Source: Nannocystis sp. RBIL2
Lineage (GTDB): Bacteria; Myxococcota_A; Polyangia; Nannocystales; Nannocystaceae
Assembly: GCF_026626745.1 (NCBI RefSeq)
Contig: NZ_JAPNJW010000002.1
Coordinates: 3,558,151-3,622,150 of the forward strand
Direction of reading: 5' to 3'
DNA: 64,000 bases
The translations under genes were made by a program, and so were the position numbers. The notes under the pieces are model-generated. The model worked only from the letters and a program-made list of their open reading frames with translations, did no database searches and had not been told where the DNA came from. Below are positions 39,090 to 48,371 of this stretch, piece by piece (position 1 is the stretch's first letter; each line of letters begins with the position of its first letter).

Positions 39090-40850
39090 TCAACCCTGCG
39101 CGTACATGTCCCAAAAATCACACTGCTCCGTGCGTACACCGTTGAATAGATCCGGCGGCTCGTCGAGCAGCGCGCCGTCGTCGTCCGCGGCCACGTACGC
39201 CGGCCAGGTCAGGTCCGCGCCGGCCGGGTCGCCCGTCGCCGCGAAGCGGGCCCACGCCCCCTGCAGCCGCTGCGAGATCGCCAGGTCGTCCGCGTTCGGC
39301 TCGTACTGCAGCGGCTCGGGCAGCACCGCCCCCCAGGCGGCGAAGATGTAGATCAGCTCGAGCCCGTGGAACGCCGCCGTCTCGGCCTTCGGCTGGGCGT
39401 CGTAGCCGTCGTAGGCGAAGTGGTAGCGGAACACCGGCGCGTCCTGCCCGGCGTCGGCCGCCCGCGCGGCCCGGCGCGCCCCGCAGATGAACTTCAAATC
39501 GGAGGTGAGCGCCACGTAGGCCGCCTGCCCGTCGTCGCCGTAGTCGGCCGCCGGATACTGCGCCAGCACCATCGCCGCCAGCGGCCCGAAGGTCGCCTGC
39601 ACCAGCGCCTCGTACTGCGCCACAGTCAGCGGCGGCACCCCCTTGGCCGTCTCGTCGGCGTTGGCCCCGAACATCAGCGGCATCGCGTTATGTGTCCCTT
39701 CGGACATGGCCTCGAGGGCAGGCTTCGGAATCACCGCCCCGTCGACGTGCGGCCCCCAGCCCTGCCCGAGCGCCGCCACGTCGGGGTAGCCGTCGGGCTG
39801 CAGCGTCAGGATGTCGGCGACCGCCAGGCCGCGCAGGCACGCCGCCGGGTCGGGCGCCTCGGCGCAGCCCGACGCCTGCAGCCACGGTGCGGCGATGTCG
39901 GCCTCGTACTTCGCCAGCGTCCGCTCGTTGCACGATCCGCTCTGCACGATCGCCCGCTGGAACAGCCCCGCCGCGCGCGGCGAGCCGATCAGGCTGCACG
40001 TGTTCACTGCCCCGGCCGACTCGCCGAACAGCAGCACGCGCTGCGGATCGCCGCCGAAGCCGGCGATGTTGTCCTGCACCCACCGCAGCGCCAGCACCTG
40101 ATCGAGCAGCCCGTAGTTGCCCGAGACCTGCTCCGGCGACTCGGCCGCCAGCGCGTCCGCGGTCAGAAAGCCGAGCGCGCCGAGCCGGTAGTTGAGAGTC
40201 ACCACCACCACGTCCTGCGCGGCTGCCAGCGCCGCTCCGTCGTACAGCGGGTCGTCGCTGCCGCCGGTCGCGTTGCCCCCGCCGTGGATGAACACGAGGA
40301 CAGGTCGCTCCCCGCCGCCGGTCGCCGGCGTCCACACGTTGAGCGTCAGGCAATCCTCTTCGCCGAGCATCGCCACCACCTGTCCCTGCGCGCTCTTCTC
40401 GACCTGCGGGCAGCGCGGCCCGAGCTCGGTCGCCGGCGTCAGTTCTGGTACGCACATGCGCGGCTGCGGCGGGCGCAGGCGCAGCTCGCCCAGCGGTGGC
40501 TCGGCGTAGCGGATCCCGCGGAACGCGACCACGTCGGCCAGCTGCTGGCCCTCCAGCGCCCCGCCGGTCGTCTGCACGATCGTCGGCCTCGGGGCGACGT
40601 CTGCCCCGCAGCCGCTCGGCCCGACGCTCGTCGGCGCCTCACCGGTGGACTCCGGACCCGTCAGCCCTGTCGTCGATCCATGCGTCGTCGGCTCGGCGGT
40701 CGTCACCGGGCCCGACGCATCGCCGGTCCCGCTCGTCGTCATCGTCGACTCGATCGCCGACGAGTCATCCGTCCCGCTGCTCGACGCCGCAGTGCTGCAG
40801 CCGAGCACCGCGGTCGCCATCCACACCGCCAAACCTTCGCGCATCGCCAT
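39090..40850 (-). CDS. Type B carboxylesterase/lipase, lipoprotein
   Basis: The product has about 586 residues. ATG 40850 starts a lipoprotein signal LAVWMATAVLGC, with a Ser/Thr-rich linker (20-75). The esterase domain has the oxyanion motif FIHGGGNATGG, the nucleophile GESAGAVN, and an acidic residue and His in the usual later places (NADETAKG, FHGLELIYIF). It hydrolyses ester bonds on the cell surface; the substrate is unknown. A palindrome is read in frame as AMSEGTHNAM near 39690-39710, within a loop after the catalytic Ser. The gene ends close to the neighbouring secreted-protein gene without a clear hairpin. Confidence 0.88.
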   Translation of the reverse strand: MAMREGLAVWMATAVLGCSTAASSSGTDDSSAIESTMTTSGTGDASGPVTTAEPTTHGSTTGLTGPESTGEAPTSVGPSGCGADVAPRPTIVQTTGGALEGQQLADVVAFRGIRYAEPPLGELRLRPPQPRMCVPELTPATELGPRCPQVEKSAQGQVVAMLGEEDCLTLNVWTPATGGGERPVLVFIHGGGNATGGSDDPLYDGAALAAAQDVVVVTLNYRLGALGFLTADALAAESPEQVSGNYGLLDQVLALRWVQDNIAGFGGDPQRVLLFGESAGAVNTCSLIGSPRAAGLFQRAIVQSGSCNERTLAKYEADIAAPWLQASGCAEAPDPAACLRGLAVADILTLQPDGYPDVAALGQGWGPHVDGAVIPKPALEAMSEGTHNAMPLMFGANADETAKGVPPLTVAQYEALVQATFGPLAAMVLAQYPAADYGDDGQAAYVALTSDLKFICGARRAARAADAGQDAPVFRYHFAYDGYDAQPKAETAAFHGLELIYIFAAWGAVLPEPLQYEPNADDLAISQRLQGAWARFAATGDPAGADLTWPAYVAADDDGALLDEPPDLFNGVRTEQCDFWDMYAQG

Positions 40851-40960
40851 CGCCCGCAGGATGGCCGGCCGCCTCACCCCGCACAAGCGCGACGGCCTCG
40901 CGCCGCGTCACGGAGCACACGACCACGCGCGCGGACCTCCGCGCCCGCGCGGCGCTCCGC

Positions 40961-41269
40961 TCACAACAACGAGCCCGAGCGCGCCGTACACGACCACGCG
41001 CCGAAGAACGTGTACTCGCGCTTGCACTCCGCCAGATACGACCCGCCCTTCGTCTGGAACTGGTAGGTCCGCCCGGTGACCCCGGTCTGGTGCCCGTTCG
41101 GCTCGGCGTTGCCCGCCAGCTCGCACGCCTCCGGCGTCTGGTTCAGCGCCTTGCACACCGCGTTGCGCGCCTCGCCCTGCGTCTCGCGGAAGTTCTGCGC
41201 ATTCACGTACCCCTGGTAGCCGATGAACAGCGAGATCGCGAAGATGAGGTACCAAATGAACTGGCGCAT
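40961..41269 (-). CDS. Small single-span membrane protein
   Basis: The 102-residue product starts at ATG 41269. One N-terminal span FIWYLIFAISLFIGYQGYV (about 5-23) anchors a small outer domain with four cysteines (AVCKAL, EACELAG, AECKREY, WSCTAR), probably two disulfides. No family was recognised. It lies between the esterase and a beta-barrel gene on the same strand. Confidence 0.6.
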   Translation of the reverse strand: MRQFIWYLIFAISLFIGYQGYVNAQNFRETQGEARNAVCKALNQTPEACELAGNAEPNGHQTGVTGRTYQFQTKGGSYLAECKREYTFFGAWSCTARSGSLL

Positions 41270-41365
41270 GACGGGCATGGTCGCACATCGCTCGCGCCCG
41301 CGACAGCCCCCCGAACCGCGTTCGAACCCGACGCGGCCGCAGCGCTGCGGCCCGCGCCACCGGAC

Positions 41366-42388
41366 TCAGAAGCGCACCGTCAGGCGCAGCGTCCCGAGCA
41401 GATAGCCCGGCGTGAGGTTCAGCGACTTCAGCTCCGCGAAGCGGACGTTGTAGCGGAACTGGGCCCCGAAGCTCAGGTGTCGCCGCACCAGCAGATCGAC
41501 CGCCAAGCCGAGGTACATCTCGCCGATCGTCGTGACCTCGCAGATCCGCGCGCTGTTGCACTTGAGCCCGACGTCGCACGCACCGTTGGCCATACACGCT
41601 TCGCCGCGCTGCCCCGTCACCCCGCCCGTGGGCGTCACCACCCGCAGGCCCGCCACCCCGACCTCGATCAGCGGCAGGAAGCGCCCCAGGTCGAGCGCGA
41701 ACACCGGACCGACGCCGTAGCTCATCACGTGAATCATGCCCGGCGGCGCCGTGCGCACGACCTCCATGTCCATCTGCGCCCGCTCCTCGCCGACCGGGTG
41801 CCCCGAATAGACCCCCATCGCGCGGACCCAGATCCAGCGCCACGCCTGCACGTCGAACTCGGCGCCCACGCCCGCCCCGTGCAGCCGCGGCACCTGGTTG
41901 TTGCCCGTCGTACGGCCCTGGAACGGCAGCCGCAACATCGCGTAGGTCGGCGCGACCGTCAGCGCGAACCGCCGCCGCGCCGACCACCCCTGACGAATGT
42001 CGGGCCGCGTGCGCGGCGGCGTGGTGCCGATCTGATTGTTCGGCGGCCGCATGAATGGTGCGTCGTTCGGATCGATCGGCGGCGGGGGCACCTCATCACG
42101 CGCCAGACTCCGCACATTCGCGGTCCCACCATTCGCAGGGCCCGAGGCCGGGGCGACCTTGGGCTGCGGACCCGCCTCGACAGGCTTCGCCTCGCCCTGC
42201 GGCACCGGCTTCGCCTCGCCCTGCGGTTCCGTCCCGGTCGACTCCGCCGGACCCGCGTCCGCCTGCCCCTCGGCCTCGGTCGTCGGCGGCTCCCATGGCG
42301 GCAGCTCGGCCGCCTGGGCCACCGCGGACATCCCCAGCGCGAAGACCAGCGCGACGAGCGAGAGCTGCCCGGATCCCTGTGTGCGCAC
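41366..42388 (-). CDS. Outer-membrane beta-barrel protein with Pro-rich N-terminal linker
   Basis: The 340-residue product starts at GTG 42388 (AGGA nine bases upstream) with a signal LVALVFALGMSAVAQA. A Pro/Glu/Gly linker (20-110) contains a PQGEAKP pair. The barrel region starts about 130 (RRRFALTVAPTYAMLRLPFQG) and ends GTLRLTVRF with terminal Phe, the BAM signature. A four-Cys loop (CMANGACDVGLKCNSARIC) could stick out of the barrel. Its substrate or partner is unknown. Confidence 0.78.
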   Translation of the reverse strand: MRTQGSGQLSLVALVFALGMSAVAQAAELPPWEPPTTEAEGQADAGPAESTGTEPQGEAKPVPQGEAKPVEAGPQPKVAPASGPANGGTANVRSLARDEVPPPPIDPNDAPFMRPPNNQIGTTPPRTRPDIRQGWSARRRFALTVAPTYAMLRLPFQGRTTGNNQVPRLHGAGVGAEFDVQAWRWIWVRAMGVYSGHPVGEERAQMDMEVVRTAPPGMIHVMSYGVGPVFALDLGRFLPLIEVGVAGLRVVTPTGGVTGQRGEACMANGACDVGLKCNSARICEVTTIGEMYLGLAVDLLVRRHLSFGAQFRYNVRFAELKSLNLTPGYLLGTLRLTVRF

Positions 42389-42599
42389 GCCGGGCAATCC
42401 TGCCCCAGGCTACCACGTCGCCGCTCGGCGCGTGAACCGCTCGCCCGTCCAGATGTAGGCAAATCGCCCACCAGCCGCAGCGAAACCCCTCTCCAACCCC
42501 GTCCAGCAGCGAATTCCACGCCACACGTCCCGCCAGCAGCCCCCCACCCGAAAACCCGCCGCCCCGCGCGCGCCCCTCGAACCCGCCTCACCCAAGCCG

Positions 42600-43031
42600 C
42601 CGACGACGAGCCACTCTCTCCCGAATGTCCCCGAGGACATTTCCATTGGGACATTCTCTTAAAAACATGCCCTTTGAAACATGTTCATGAAGACATTCTG
42701 TGTTGCTGCCGAGTGCTCTCGGAGATGCCACCGCGTCCGCCATCCATCTTCTCGAGAAACAACACTATCCCGCGAGTCCACCGATCTCTGCGAGAGACGA
42801 TGCCGGCCCGCGTGCGAGTCAACTATCACCCGCGCCCATGTTCCGAGAAACAATACTATCCCGCGAGCCCGCCAATCTCTGCGAGCGCCGATGCCTTGCG
42901 ACCTGCGAGCCCCCTGTCACATGCGCCCGTCAGCCATCCATCTCGCTATGAGGCGAGCAAGCCGCCCGCGCATTCGCACCGGCGTTCGGCCTGCCGGCCT
43001 CTGCCGAGCCGAGCGCCGCCCTCGCCTCCGC
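42600..43031. repeat. Repeat region with palindromes and a 91-base tandem duplication
   Basis: AATGTCC CCGA GGACATT (42624-42641, perfect 7-bp arms) is followed by several half-sites down to about 42700. Two 91-base units, each starting CGAGAAACAA, begin at 42753 and 42844; they share ACTATCCCGCGAG and ATCTCTGCGAG blocks. This explains short apparent open frames here. No gene is seen in 42389-43031. Confidence 0.65.
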
Positions 43032-45212
43032 TCACCCTCCGCTCACGCAAACCGCAGCCCCGTGCCAGGGCGTGCAGCGTCCCTGCGCGCACGGGTTGTC
43101 CTCATCACACGACATGAAGCAGGCGTTGCTCGCGAACGCATGCACCTGTCCCTCCGGACATCCCGGTGCGAACAGCGGGTCGTGGCGCACGCACCCCAGC
43201 AGCGCCTCGCACGCCTCCTCTCCCGCCCGGGAGTACGCCGCCTCGCACGCCGGGAACAGCGCAGGGTCGCCCCACATCTCGTCGCAGACATCGCAGCGGC
43301 ACAGCGCGTCGGGCGGGCGCGTGAACGTCAGCGTCCGCTCCGGAGCCTCCGGCCGCGCCGTCACCTCGACCTGCAGGCGCTCGCCTTGCCAGCGGATCTG
43401 CAGCTCACCGCCGCCGTCGAGCCGATACAGCTGCGCCCTCAGCGGCGAACCGCTCGCCAGCGGCGTCACCAGAGTCATCCCAGTCGCCGTCGTCATGCGC
43501 ATCGCCGCCGGCGAGCCGCCCTCGACCACCTCGATCTCGCGGACCGGCTCGACATCGTCGGCCGCCGACAGCCGCAGCTTGAGCCAGCCGCCGAGGTGCT
43601 GCGCCGTCCCGGTCGCCCACCCCGAAAACGGCACCGCCTCCACCGCCTCCCACGCCCGCTGCGTCGGCGCATGACCTGTCCCTTGGGGCAGCCCCGACTC
43701 CGGCGCCCGCGGCGGCAGGGGTCGCGCCAGCCGCTCGGCCAGCGCCTCGGCGACTGCAGCGTGACCGCGCGCGGTCAGGTGGGAGTCGCCGTCGAGGAAC
43801 GCCCCCGGCTGGGCTGCGCGCAGCGCCGCGGTCGCGTCGACGCTGCGGATCCGCAGCGCCTCCGCGTCGGCCACCAGGTCGGTCAGCAAGATCTGCGACG
43901 GCCGCATGTCGGGCCCCTGCGTGACCCCGTACTTCGCCCACTCCCCCCCGTCGACCTGCACGTCGAGCGGCAGCAGCACCACCACCAGCTCCGCCCCGTG
44001 GCTCGCGCACAGCGCCTGGAACTCGGCCAGGTACGCCGCGAACACCGACTCCGGCCGCTGCCTGGGCGCGCTGCGGGCCAGCTCGGCCATCACCGCCTCG
44101 CGCGACTCGGTCAGCGTCGCCGCGGCCGCCTGCAGCTCGCGCAGCCTGGCCGCCTGCGCTCTGGCGAGCTTCCGCTGCTGCTTCTTAAAATTTTCACGAA
44201 GACCCACCGCGTCGCGGATGAGCTCCGCAGTCAACGCGATCGACCGCCCGCTCACCGCCATCCGACTGTCGACAATGTCGCCCGGCCGACCCGCTTCATC
44301 GCGCCAGAACTGTTCCGATTCGCCGGACCGCAGCACCTCCGCGCGCTCGCCCTGCCCCTCCTGCTGCGCCTTCAGCGGCCCGCCCTGCTCCTCGTGCGCC
44401 GCCGCCCCGGCCTGCTGCGCCTGCGTCCGCAAGCTCGCGTGCACGAGGTCCTCCCAGCCGCCCTCCGACGGCGTCCCCGGATCGAGCAGCCGCTCGCCCG
44501 CCTCCTCACTGTGAACCGCGCCCACCGAGCTGCGCACGTGCAGCCACCGGCGCAACGCGTACACCGCGTGTGACCGCGACATCAGCCACCCTCGCCCCGG
44601 GAACTGAGTCACCTCGGTCGGCGCCGTCTCGCGCCGCACCGCCCAGCCGTCCCACACCGCATGGCGCTCGCTGTTGGGCCGCCCCAGCTCGAACGGGTCG
44701 TCGACGAAGTCGAGCACCACCACCACGGTCTCGGGCCGGCGCCTCACCAACAGCTCGCGCGCGACCTCGAGGTACTCGCGCGGTCCGTAGGTCGGCACCC
44801 CCGCGCCGATCACCGGACGACCTGTCCTTTCAGCCAGCCTGTCCGCCAGCGTCTCCTCGTCCTCGACCCCGAGCCCGAACACCTGCGAATCACCGACCAC
44901 CACGATCTCGCGGCTCTGCGGCGGCTCGGGCCAGTCGGCCCCGCGATAACCGCTGGCGTTGACGTGAATCGTCGTCCGCGGATTGCGACCCAGCTTGAAC
45001 CGCATCGACGCGCCCGGCTGCAGCCGCACCCCGAGCTGCGGATCTTCCACATAAAAATTCACGTGCGGAAATGCCCCCTCGTCGCGCGCCCGGAATGCGC
45101 ACTCCGTGGCCGCCAGCTTGAGCCCGAGCCCCGCCACGATCAGCGCCGCGATCCGTCGCCGACGCCGGCGACGATCGGCAGCGGACTTCGGTGCGCGCGG
45201 ACCTTGAGGCAT
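43032..45212 (-). CDS. SGNH-hydrolase-like protein with Cys-rich C-terminus
   Basis: The 726-residue product has an Arg-rich start and a signal-anchor IAALIVAGLGLKLAAT. The SGNH-type first block is EIVVVGDSQVFGLGVEDEETLADRLAE (Ser as nucleophile about 106), and the last block is DGDSHLTARGHAAVAEALAERL with Asp and His. Between them is a long coiled insert (about 250-400: LRENFKKQQRKLARAQAARLREL). The last 110 residues are Cys-rich (CRCDVCDEMWGDPALF, CMSCDEDNPCAQGRC). It is probably a membrane-anchored acyltransferase or esterase acting on an envelope polymer. Three palindromes are read in frame (CPEGQ, PQGTGH, ERTGRP). Confidence 0.78.
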   Translation of the reverse strand: MPQGPRAPKSAADRRRRRRRIAALIVAGLGLKLAATECAFRARDEGAFPHVNFYVEDPQLGVRLQPGASMRFKLGRNPRTTIHVNASGYRGADWPEPPQSREIVVVGDSQVFGLGVEDEETLADRLAERTGRPVIGAGVPTYGPREYLEVARELLVRRRPETVVVVLDFVDDPFELGRPNSERHAVWDGWAVRRETAPTEVTQFPGRGWLMSRSHAVYALRRWLHVRSSVGAVHSEEAGERLLDPGTPSEGGWEDLVHASLRTQAQQAGAAAHEEQGGPLKAQQEGQGERAEVLRSGESEQFWRDEAGRPGDIVDSRMAVSGRSIALTAELIRDAVGLRENFKKQQRKLARAQAARLRELQAAAATLTESREAVMAELARSAPRQRPESVFAAYLAEFQALCASHGAELVVVLLPLDVQVDGGEWAKYGVTQGPDMRPSQILLTDLVADAEALRIRSVDATAALRAAQPGAFLDGDSHLTARGHAAVAEALAERLARPLPPRAPESGLPQGTGHAPTQRAWEAVEAVPFSGWATGTAQHLGGWLKLRLSAADDVEPVREIEVVEGGSPAAMRMTTATGMTLVTPLASGSPLRAQLYRLDGGGELQIRWQGERLQVEVTARPEAPERTLTFTRPPDALCRCDVCDEMWGDPALFPACEAAYSRAGEEACEALLGCVRHDPLFAPGCPEGQVHAFASNACFMSCDEDNPCAQGRCTPWHGAAVCVSGG

Positions 45213-45318
45213 GGGCGGAGGCCGCGCGGACCTTCGACGCCGCGAGGACTCCGCACCTTAGCACCGCTACCGCCGACCCGCGAGCCGCCCGGCGCCGCGC
45301 CCGCTGCCCTCATTGCTG

Positions 45319-46335
45319 CTACGGGCAATTCATCGACGTGACCGTCTGGCCCTGCGTCGGCACCCCGCACTCGACGAAGCTGAGCTCGATCGACTGACAC
45401 TTGGCCTGCCCGCAATTCTCCTGCCGCATCACGTGCGCGTGCGGCCCCGTCGAATAGCCGGTCGAACCCGACAGCCCGATCGTCTGCCCGCGCGTCACCA
45501 CCTGCCCGAGCGACACGTGGACCTCGTTGAGGTGCTTGTAATAGCTCGACGTATTGTCGCCGTGCAGGATCACCACCAGGTTGCCGTACGGCCCGCACTC
45601 CGGCCCGCCGCCGTTGTAGCAGGGGTCGCCGGGCCCGGTCTCGTCGAAGATGTGGTGGACCGTGCCGTCGGCCATCGCCAGCAGCGGCGTCCCGAGCCCG
45701 AGCCCGAAGTCGAACGCGTAGAAGTCCTTGCCCTGGTGGCTGACCCCGCCGTCGTTGCCCTGCGTGACCTTGGCCGACATCCCGCACGCCAGCGGCAAGA
45801 AATAGCCCTCGGGCGGGGCCGGCGGCTCGTCGAGCGTGCAGGCCACGAAGCCCGAGAACACGAAGCCGTCGGGTCCGGCGATCTGGTACCACAGCGAATT
45901 GCCGTCGATCGCCTCGCCCGCGACCGCCGCCACCGTCTCCACCAATTGACCGTTGGCCAGCGTCGCCACCGGCTCCTCGGCCGTCGACGGCGACGGCCGC
46001 ACGTTGAGCACCTCGCCGGCCGGCACCATCACGCGCAGCCGCGGGCAGTCCGCCAGCGGATCGCCGGTCGTCGACGACGTCGTCGACGCGAGCCCGCCGT
46101 CGCTCGTGGTGGTCGTCGCCTCGCCGCTCGTGCTCGAGGTCGGCGAGCCGGTCATCCACGCGTCGCTGATCGGGCCCGGGCCCTCGCTGCCGCTGCTCGT
46201 CGTCAGCGCCTCGGCAGTGGTCCCGAGCGGGCCGGGGAACGTCGTCGTGAGCGGGCCGGCGCTGGTCAGCAGCGGCTGAGAATCGCCGCAGGCGACGATC
46301 GTGAATGCGAGCAACCAGCGGCGTTCGAGGCGCAT
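45319..46335 (-). CDS. M23 (LytM-type) peptidase lipoprotein with SH3-like domain
   Basis: The 338-residue product has a lipoprotein signal WLLAFTIVACG, a Ser/Thr-rich linker (20-95) and an SH3-like stretch (VPAGEVLNVRPSPSTAEEPVATLANGQLVE). The zinc peptidase fold follows: HQGKDFYAFDFGLGLGTPLLAMADGTV has the first His and Asp, and STGPHAHV has the HxH pair, so all ligands are present. It probably cleaves peptidoglycan cross-links or bacteriocin-like targets at the cell surface. It lies divergent from an SDR gene. Confidence 0.86.
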   Translation of the reverse strand: MRLERRWLLAFTIVACGDSQPLLTSAGPLTTTFPGPLGTTAEALTTSSGSEGPGPISDAWMTGSPTSSTSGEATTTTSDGGLASTTSSTTGDPLADCPRLRVMVPAGEVLNVRPSPSTAEEPVATLANGQLVETVAAVAGEAIDGNSLWYQIAGPDGFVFSGFVACTLDEPPAPPEGYFLPLACGMSAKVTQGNDGGVSHQGKDFYAFDFGLGLGTPLLAMADGTVHHIFDETGPGDPCYNGGGPECGPYGNLVVILHGDNTSSYYKHLNEVHVSLGQVVTRGQTIGLSGSTGYSTGPHAHVMRQENCGQAKCQSIELSFVECGVPTQGQTVTSMNCP

Positions 46336-46478
46336 GCTCTCGGGTTACCGGATCGCCCGCGCGATTTCAAGCGTCGATGCATCCGCATCGACCTTTCAGC
46401 CGCGCGGCCGGTCATCGCTCGCGGTCCTCACCGACGCGGGGTCCCCGGGCCCCGTGTTAGGCTCCGCGGCTGAACGGG

Positions 46479-47303
46479 ATGCTCGCACCACAGCGATTTT
46501 TCATCACCGGATGTGCCAGCGGCATCGGTCGTCACGCCGCCGACGTCCTCCTCGCGGCCGGCCACACCGTATTCGCCACCGACGTCCGGCTGGAGCCGCT
46601 GCGGGACTTCGCCGCCGCGCGCGAGTGGCCCGGCGAGCGCGCCCACTGTCGCGGCCTCGACGTGCGCGACCCGGTCGCCTGGGAGGCCGTGTTCGACGAG
46701 GCCACGCGGGTCATGGGCGGCGTCGACGTCCTCCTCAACGTCGCCGGCTACCTCAAGCCCGGATACTGTCTCGAGGCCGATCCACTCGAGGTCGATCGTC
46801 ACTTCGACATCAACACGAAGGGCGTCGTCCACGGCACCCGCGTCGCTGCCCGCCACATGGTCTCGCGCGGCCGCGGCCACATCATCAACGTCGCCTCGCT
46901 CGCCAGCCTCGCGCCGGTCCCCGGCATCGCCCTCTACAGCGCCTCCAAGTACGCCGTGCGGGCCTTCTCGCTGGCCGCCGCCCAGGAGCTGCGCCCGCGC
47001 GGCGTGGCCCTCACCGTCGTCTGTCCCGACGCGGTGCAGACCCCCATGCTCGACCTCCAGCTCCACTACGGCGAGGCCGAGCTGACCTTCTCCGGCTCGC
47101 GCCTGCTCACCCCCGACGACGTCGTACGCGCCATCGTCGACGAGGTCCTGCCGCGCCGCCCGCTCCTCCTCGCCCTGCCGCGCTCGCGCGCCCTGCTCGC
47201 GCGGATCGCCGACCTGTTCCCGCGGACATCCCACTGGATCGAGCCGCTGCTGCGCAAGATCGGCCGCGCCCGCCAGCGACGCATGCGCGGCGAGCCCAGC
47301 TGA
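46479..47303 (+). CDS. Short-chain dehydrogenase/reductase
   Basis: The 274-residue SDR has TGCASGIGRH (nucleotide loop), NVAGYL, the catalytic Ser in NVASLAS and YSASK. The C-terminal 40 residues are basic and amphipathic (LLRKIGRARQRRMRG), suggesting membrane contact. The substrate is unknown. It is followed by a long hairpin and then a cupin gene, so co-transcription with the cupin is unlikely to be complete. Confidence 0.86.
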   Translation: MLAPQRFFITGCASGIGRHAADVLLAAGHTVFATDVRLEPLRDFAAAREWPGERAHCRGLDVRDPVAWEAVFDEATRVMGGVDVLLNVAGYLKPGYCLEADPLEVDRHFDINTKGVVHGTRVAARHMVSRGRGHIINVASLASLAPVPGIALYSASKYAVRAFSLAAAQELRPRGVALTVVCPDAVQTPMLDLQLHYGEAELTFSGSRLLTPDDVVRAIVDEVLPRRPLLLALPRSRALLARIADLFPRTSHWIEPLLRKIGRARQRRMRGEPS

Positions 47304-47310
47304 GCCCACC

Positions 47311-47356
47311 ACATGTCCCGAGAGACAGCCACGTCGAGCTGCCTCTCGGGACATGT
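47311..47356. terminator. Hairpin made from two palindrome copies, after the SDR gene
   Basis: Perfect 14-base arms ACATGTCCCGAGAG (47311-47324) and CTCTCGGGACATGT (47343-47356) with an inner ACAGC/GCTG pair make a very stable stem eight bases past the stop. Each arm is itself a half of the dispersed element, so two copies seem to have been placed head to head. Confidence 0.7.
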
Positions 47357-47420
47357 CCTTCGCGACATGACACCCATATCTGTCCCATGAGCCAGCTCCA
47401 TCGCCTCCCGTGAGCCCGTC

Positions 47421-47906
47421 ATGAGCACCGACAAGCCCCCGCGAAAGACCCCGATCGTCGCCGCCGAAGCCCCGACGCGCGTGCGGCCCAGCGTCTATCC
47501 CCCCGAGTTCGCCAGCAGGGTCGAGGGCCGGTCCAAGCGGCCGCTCGGCGACCTGTTCGGCCTCGTCAACTTCGGCGTCAACCACACCCGCCTGGCGCCG
47601 GGCTCGTGCAGCGCGCTGCGCCACGCCCACACCCGCCAGGACGAGTTCGTCTACGTCCTCGAGGGCCGCCCGACCCTCGTCACCGACGCCGGCGAGTTCG
47701 AGCTCGAGCCCGGCATGTGCATCGGCTTCCCGGCCGGCTCCGGCGAGGCTCACCACATCCTCAACCTCACCGACAGCGACGTCGCCCTGCTCGAGGTCGG
47801 CGACCGCACCCCCGGCGACGCGGTCAGCTACCCGGCCGACGACCTCGTCGGCATCTTCGAGAACGGCCGCTGGCACTTCACCCGCAAGGACGGCTCGGCC
47901 TACTGA
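47421..47906 (+). CDS. Cupin-domain protein
   Basis: The 161-residue single-cupin protein has the first motif SALRHAHTRQDEFVYVLEGRPTLVTDAG with His, His and Glu metal ligands. The second motif is PGMCIGFPAGSGEAHHILNLTD with a His. It is likely an isomerase, dioxygenase or sugar-binding protein; specificity is not visible. Confidence 0.84.
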   Translation: MSTDKPPRKTPIVAAEAPTRVRPSVYPPEFASRVEGRSKRPLGDLFGLVNFGVNHTRLAPGSCSALRHAHTRQDEFVYVLEGRPTLVTDAGEFELEPGMCIGFPAGSGEAHHILNLTDSDVALLEVGDRTPGDAVSYPADDLVGIFENGRWHFTRKDGSAY

Positions 47907-48068
47907 GCCCCGCGCCGGCGGCCGACCTCGGCCAGCCCGCACGCCCCGCGCGCACCCGCTCTCGGGGACATGACCCGACGCACATGTCCCCCCGGCCATC
48001 CCGCGTCGGCCGCGCTCCGCGAAGCGCGCGGCGCCGCGGGACGGCGAGCCGCGCGCCGCGAGAAAGCT

Positions 48069-48107
48069 CGAAGGCCGTCCGACCCGGGGAGCGGGAGGAC
48101 GGCCTCG
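48069..48107 (-). terminator. Hairpin downstream of tRNA-Ser
   Basis: Near-perfect arms (CGAAGGCCGTCC to GGACGGCCTCG), followed on the minus strand by AGCTTTCTC. This is the expected tRNA terminator. Confidence 0.6.
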
Positions 48108-48114
48108 AACGTTG

Positions 48115-48201
48115 CGGAATGGGAGGGATTCGAACCCTCGGTAGAGTTTCCCCTACACAGGTTTAGCAAACCTGCGCCTTCAGCCTCTCGGCCACCATTC
48201 C
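48115..48201 (-). tRNA. tRNA-Ser (anticodon GCT)
   Basis: On the minus strand the acceptor GGAATGG pairs with CCATTCC. The anticodon loop TTGCTAA is held by CAGGT/ACCTG and shows anticodon GCT. A long variable arm (GTAGGGGAAACTCTAC) and TTCGAATCC in the T loop complete a class II serine tRNA of 87 bases. The CCA end is not encoded. Confidence 0.95.
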
Positions 48202-48371
48202 ATGCGCAGTCAGGTTGTCTCGACGCCGCGTCCCGGGGACCCGCGGGGCCTCGGAACCTAGCCGCATCGCTCGCCGGTTGCAAGGGTCCAGGCACGGGCC
48301 AAGGTCACACCCCGACCGACAGCACAGCGTCTCCTTGTAGGACCTGGCGCCCCCGGCCACACTGAGCGCAA

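Noticed and set aside
42700..42951. Small repeated ORF before the SGNH-like gene
   Set aside because: It only reflects the 91-base duplication; no ribosome site or conserved protein features.
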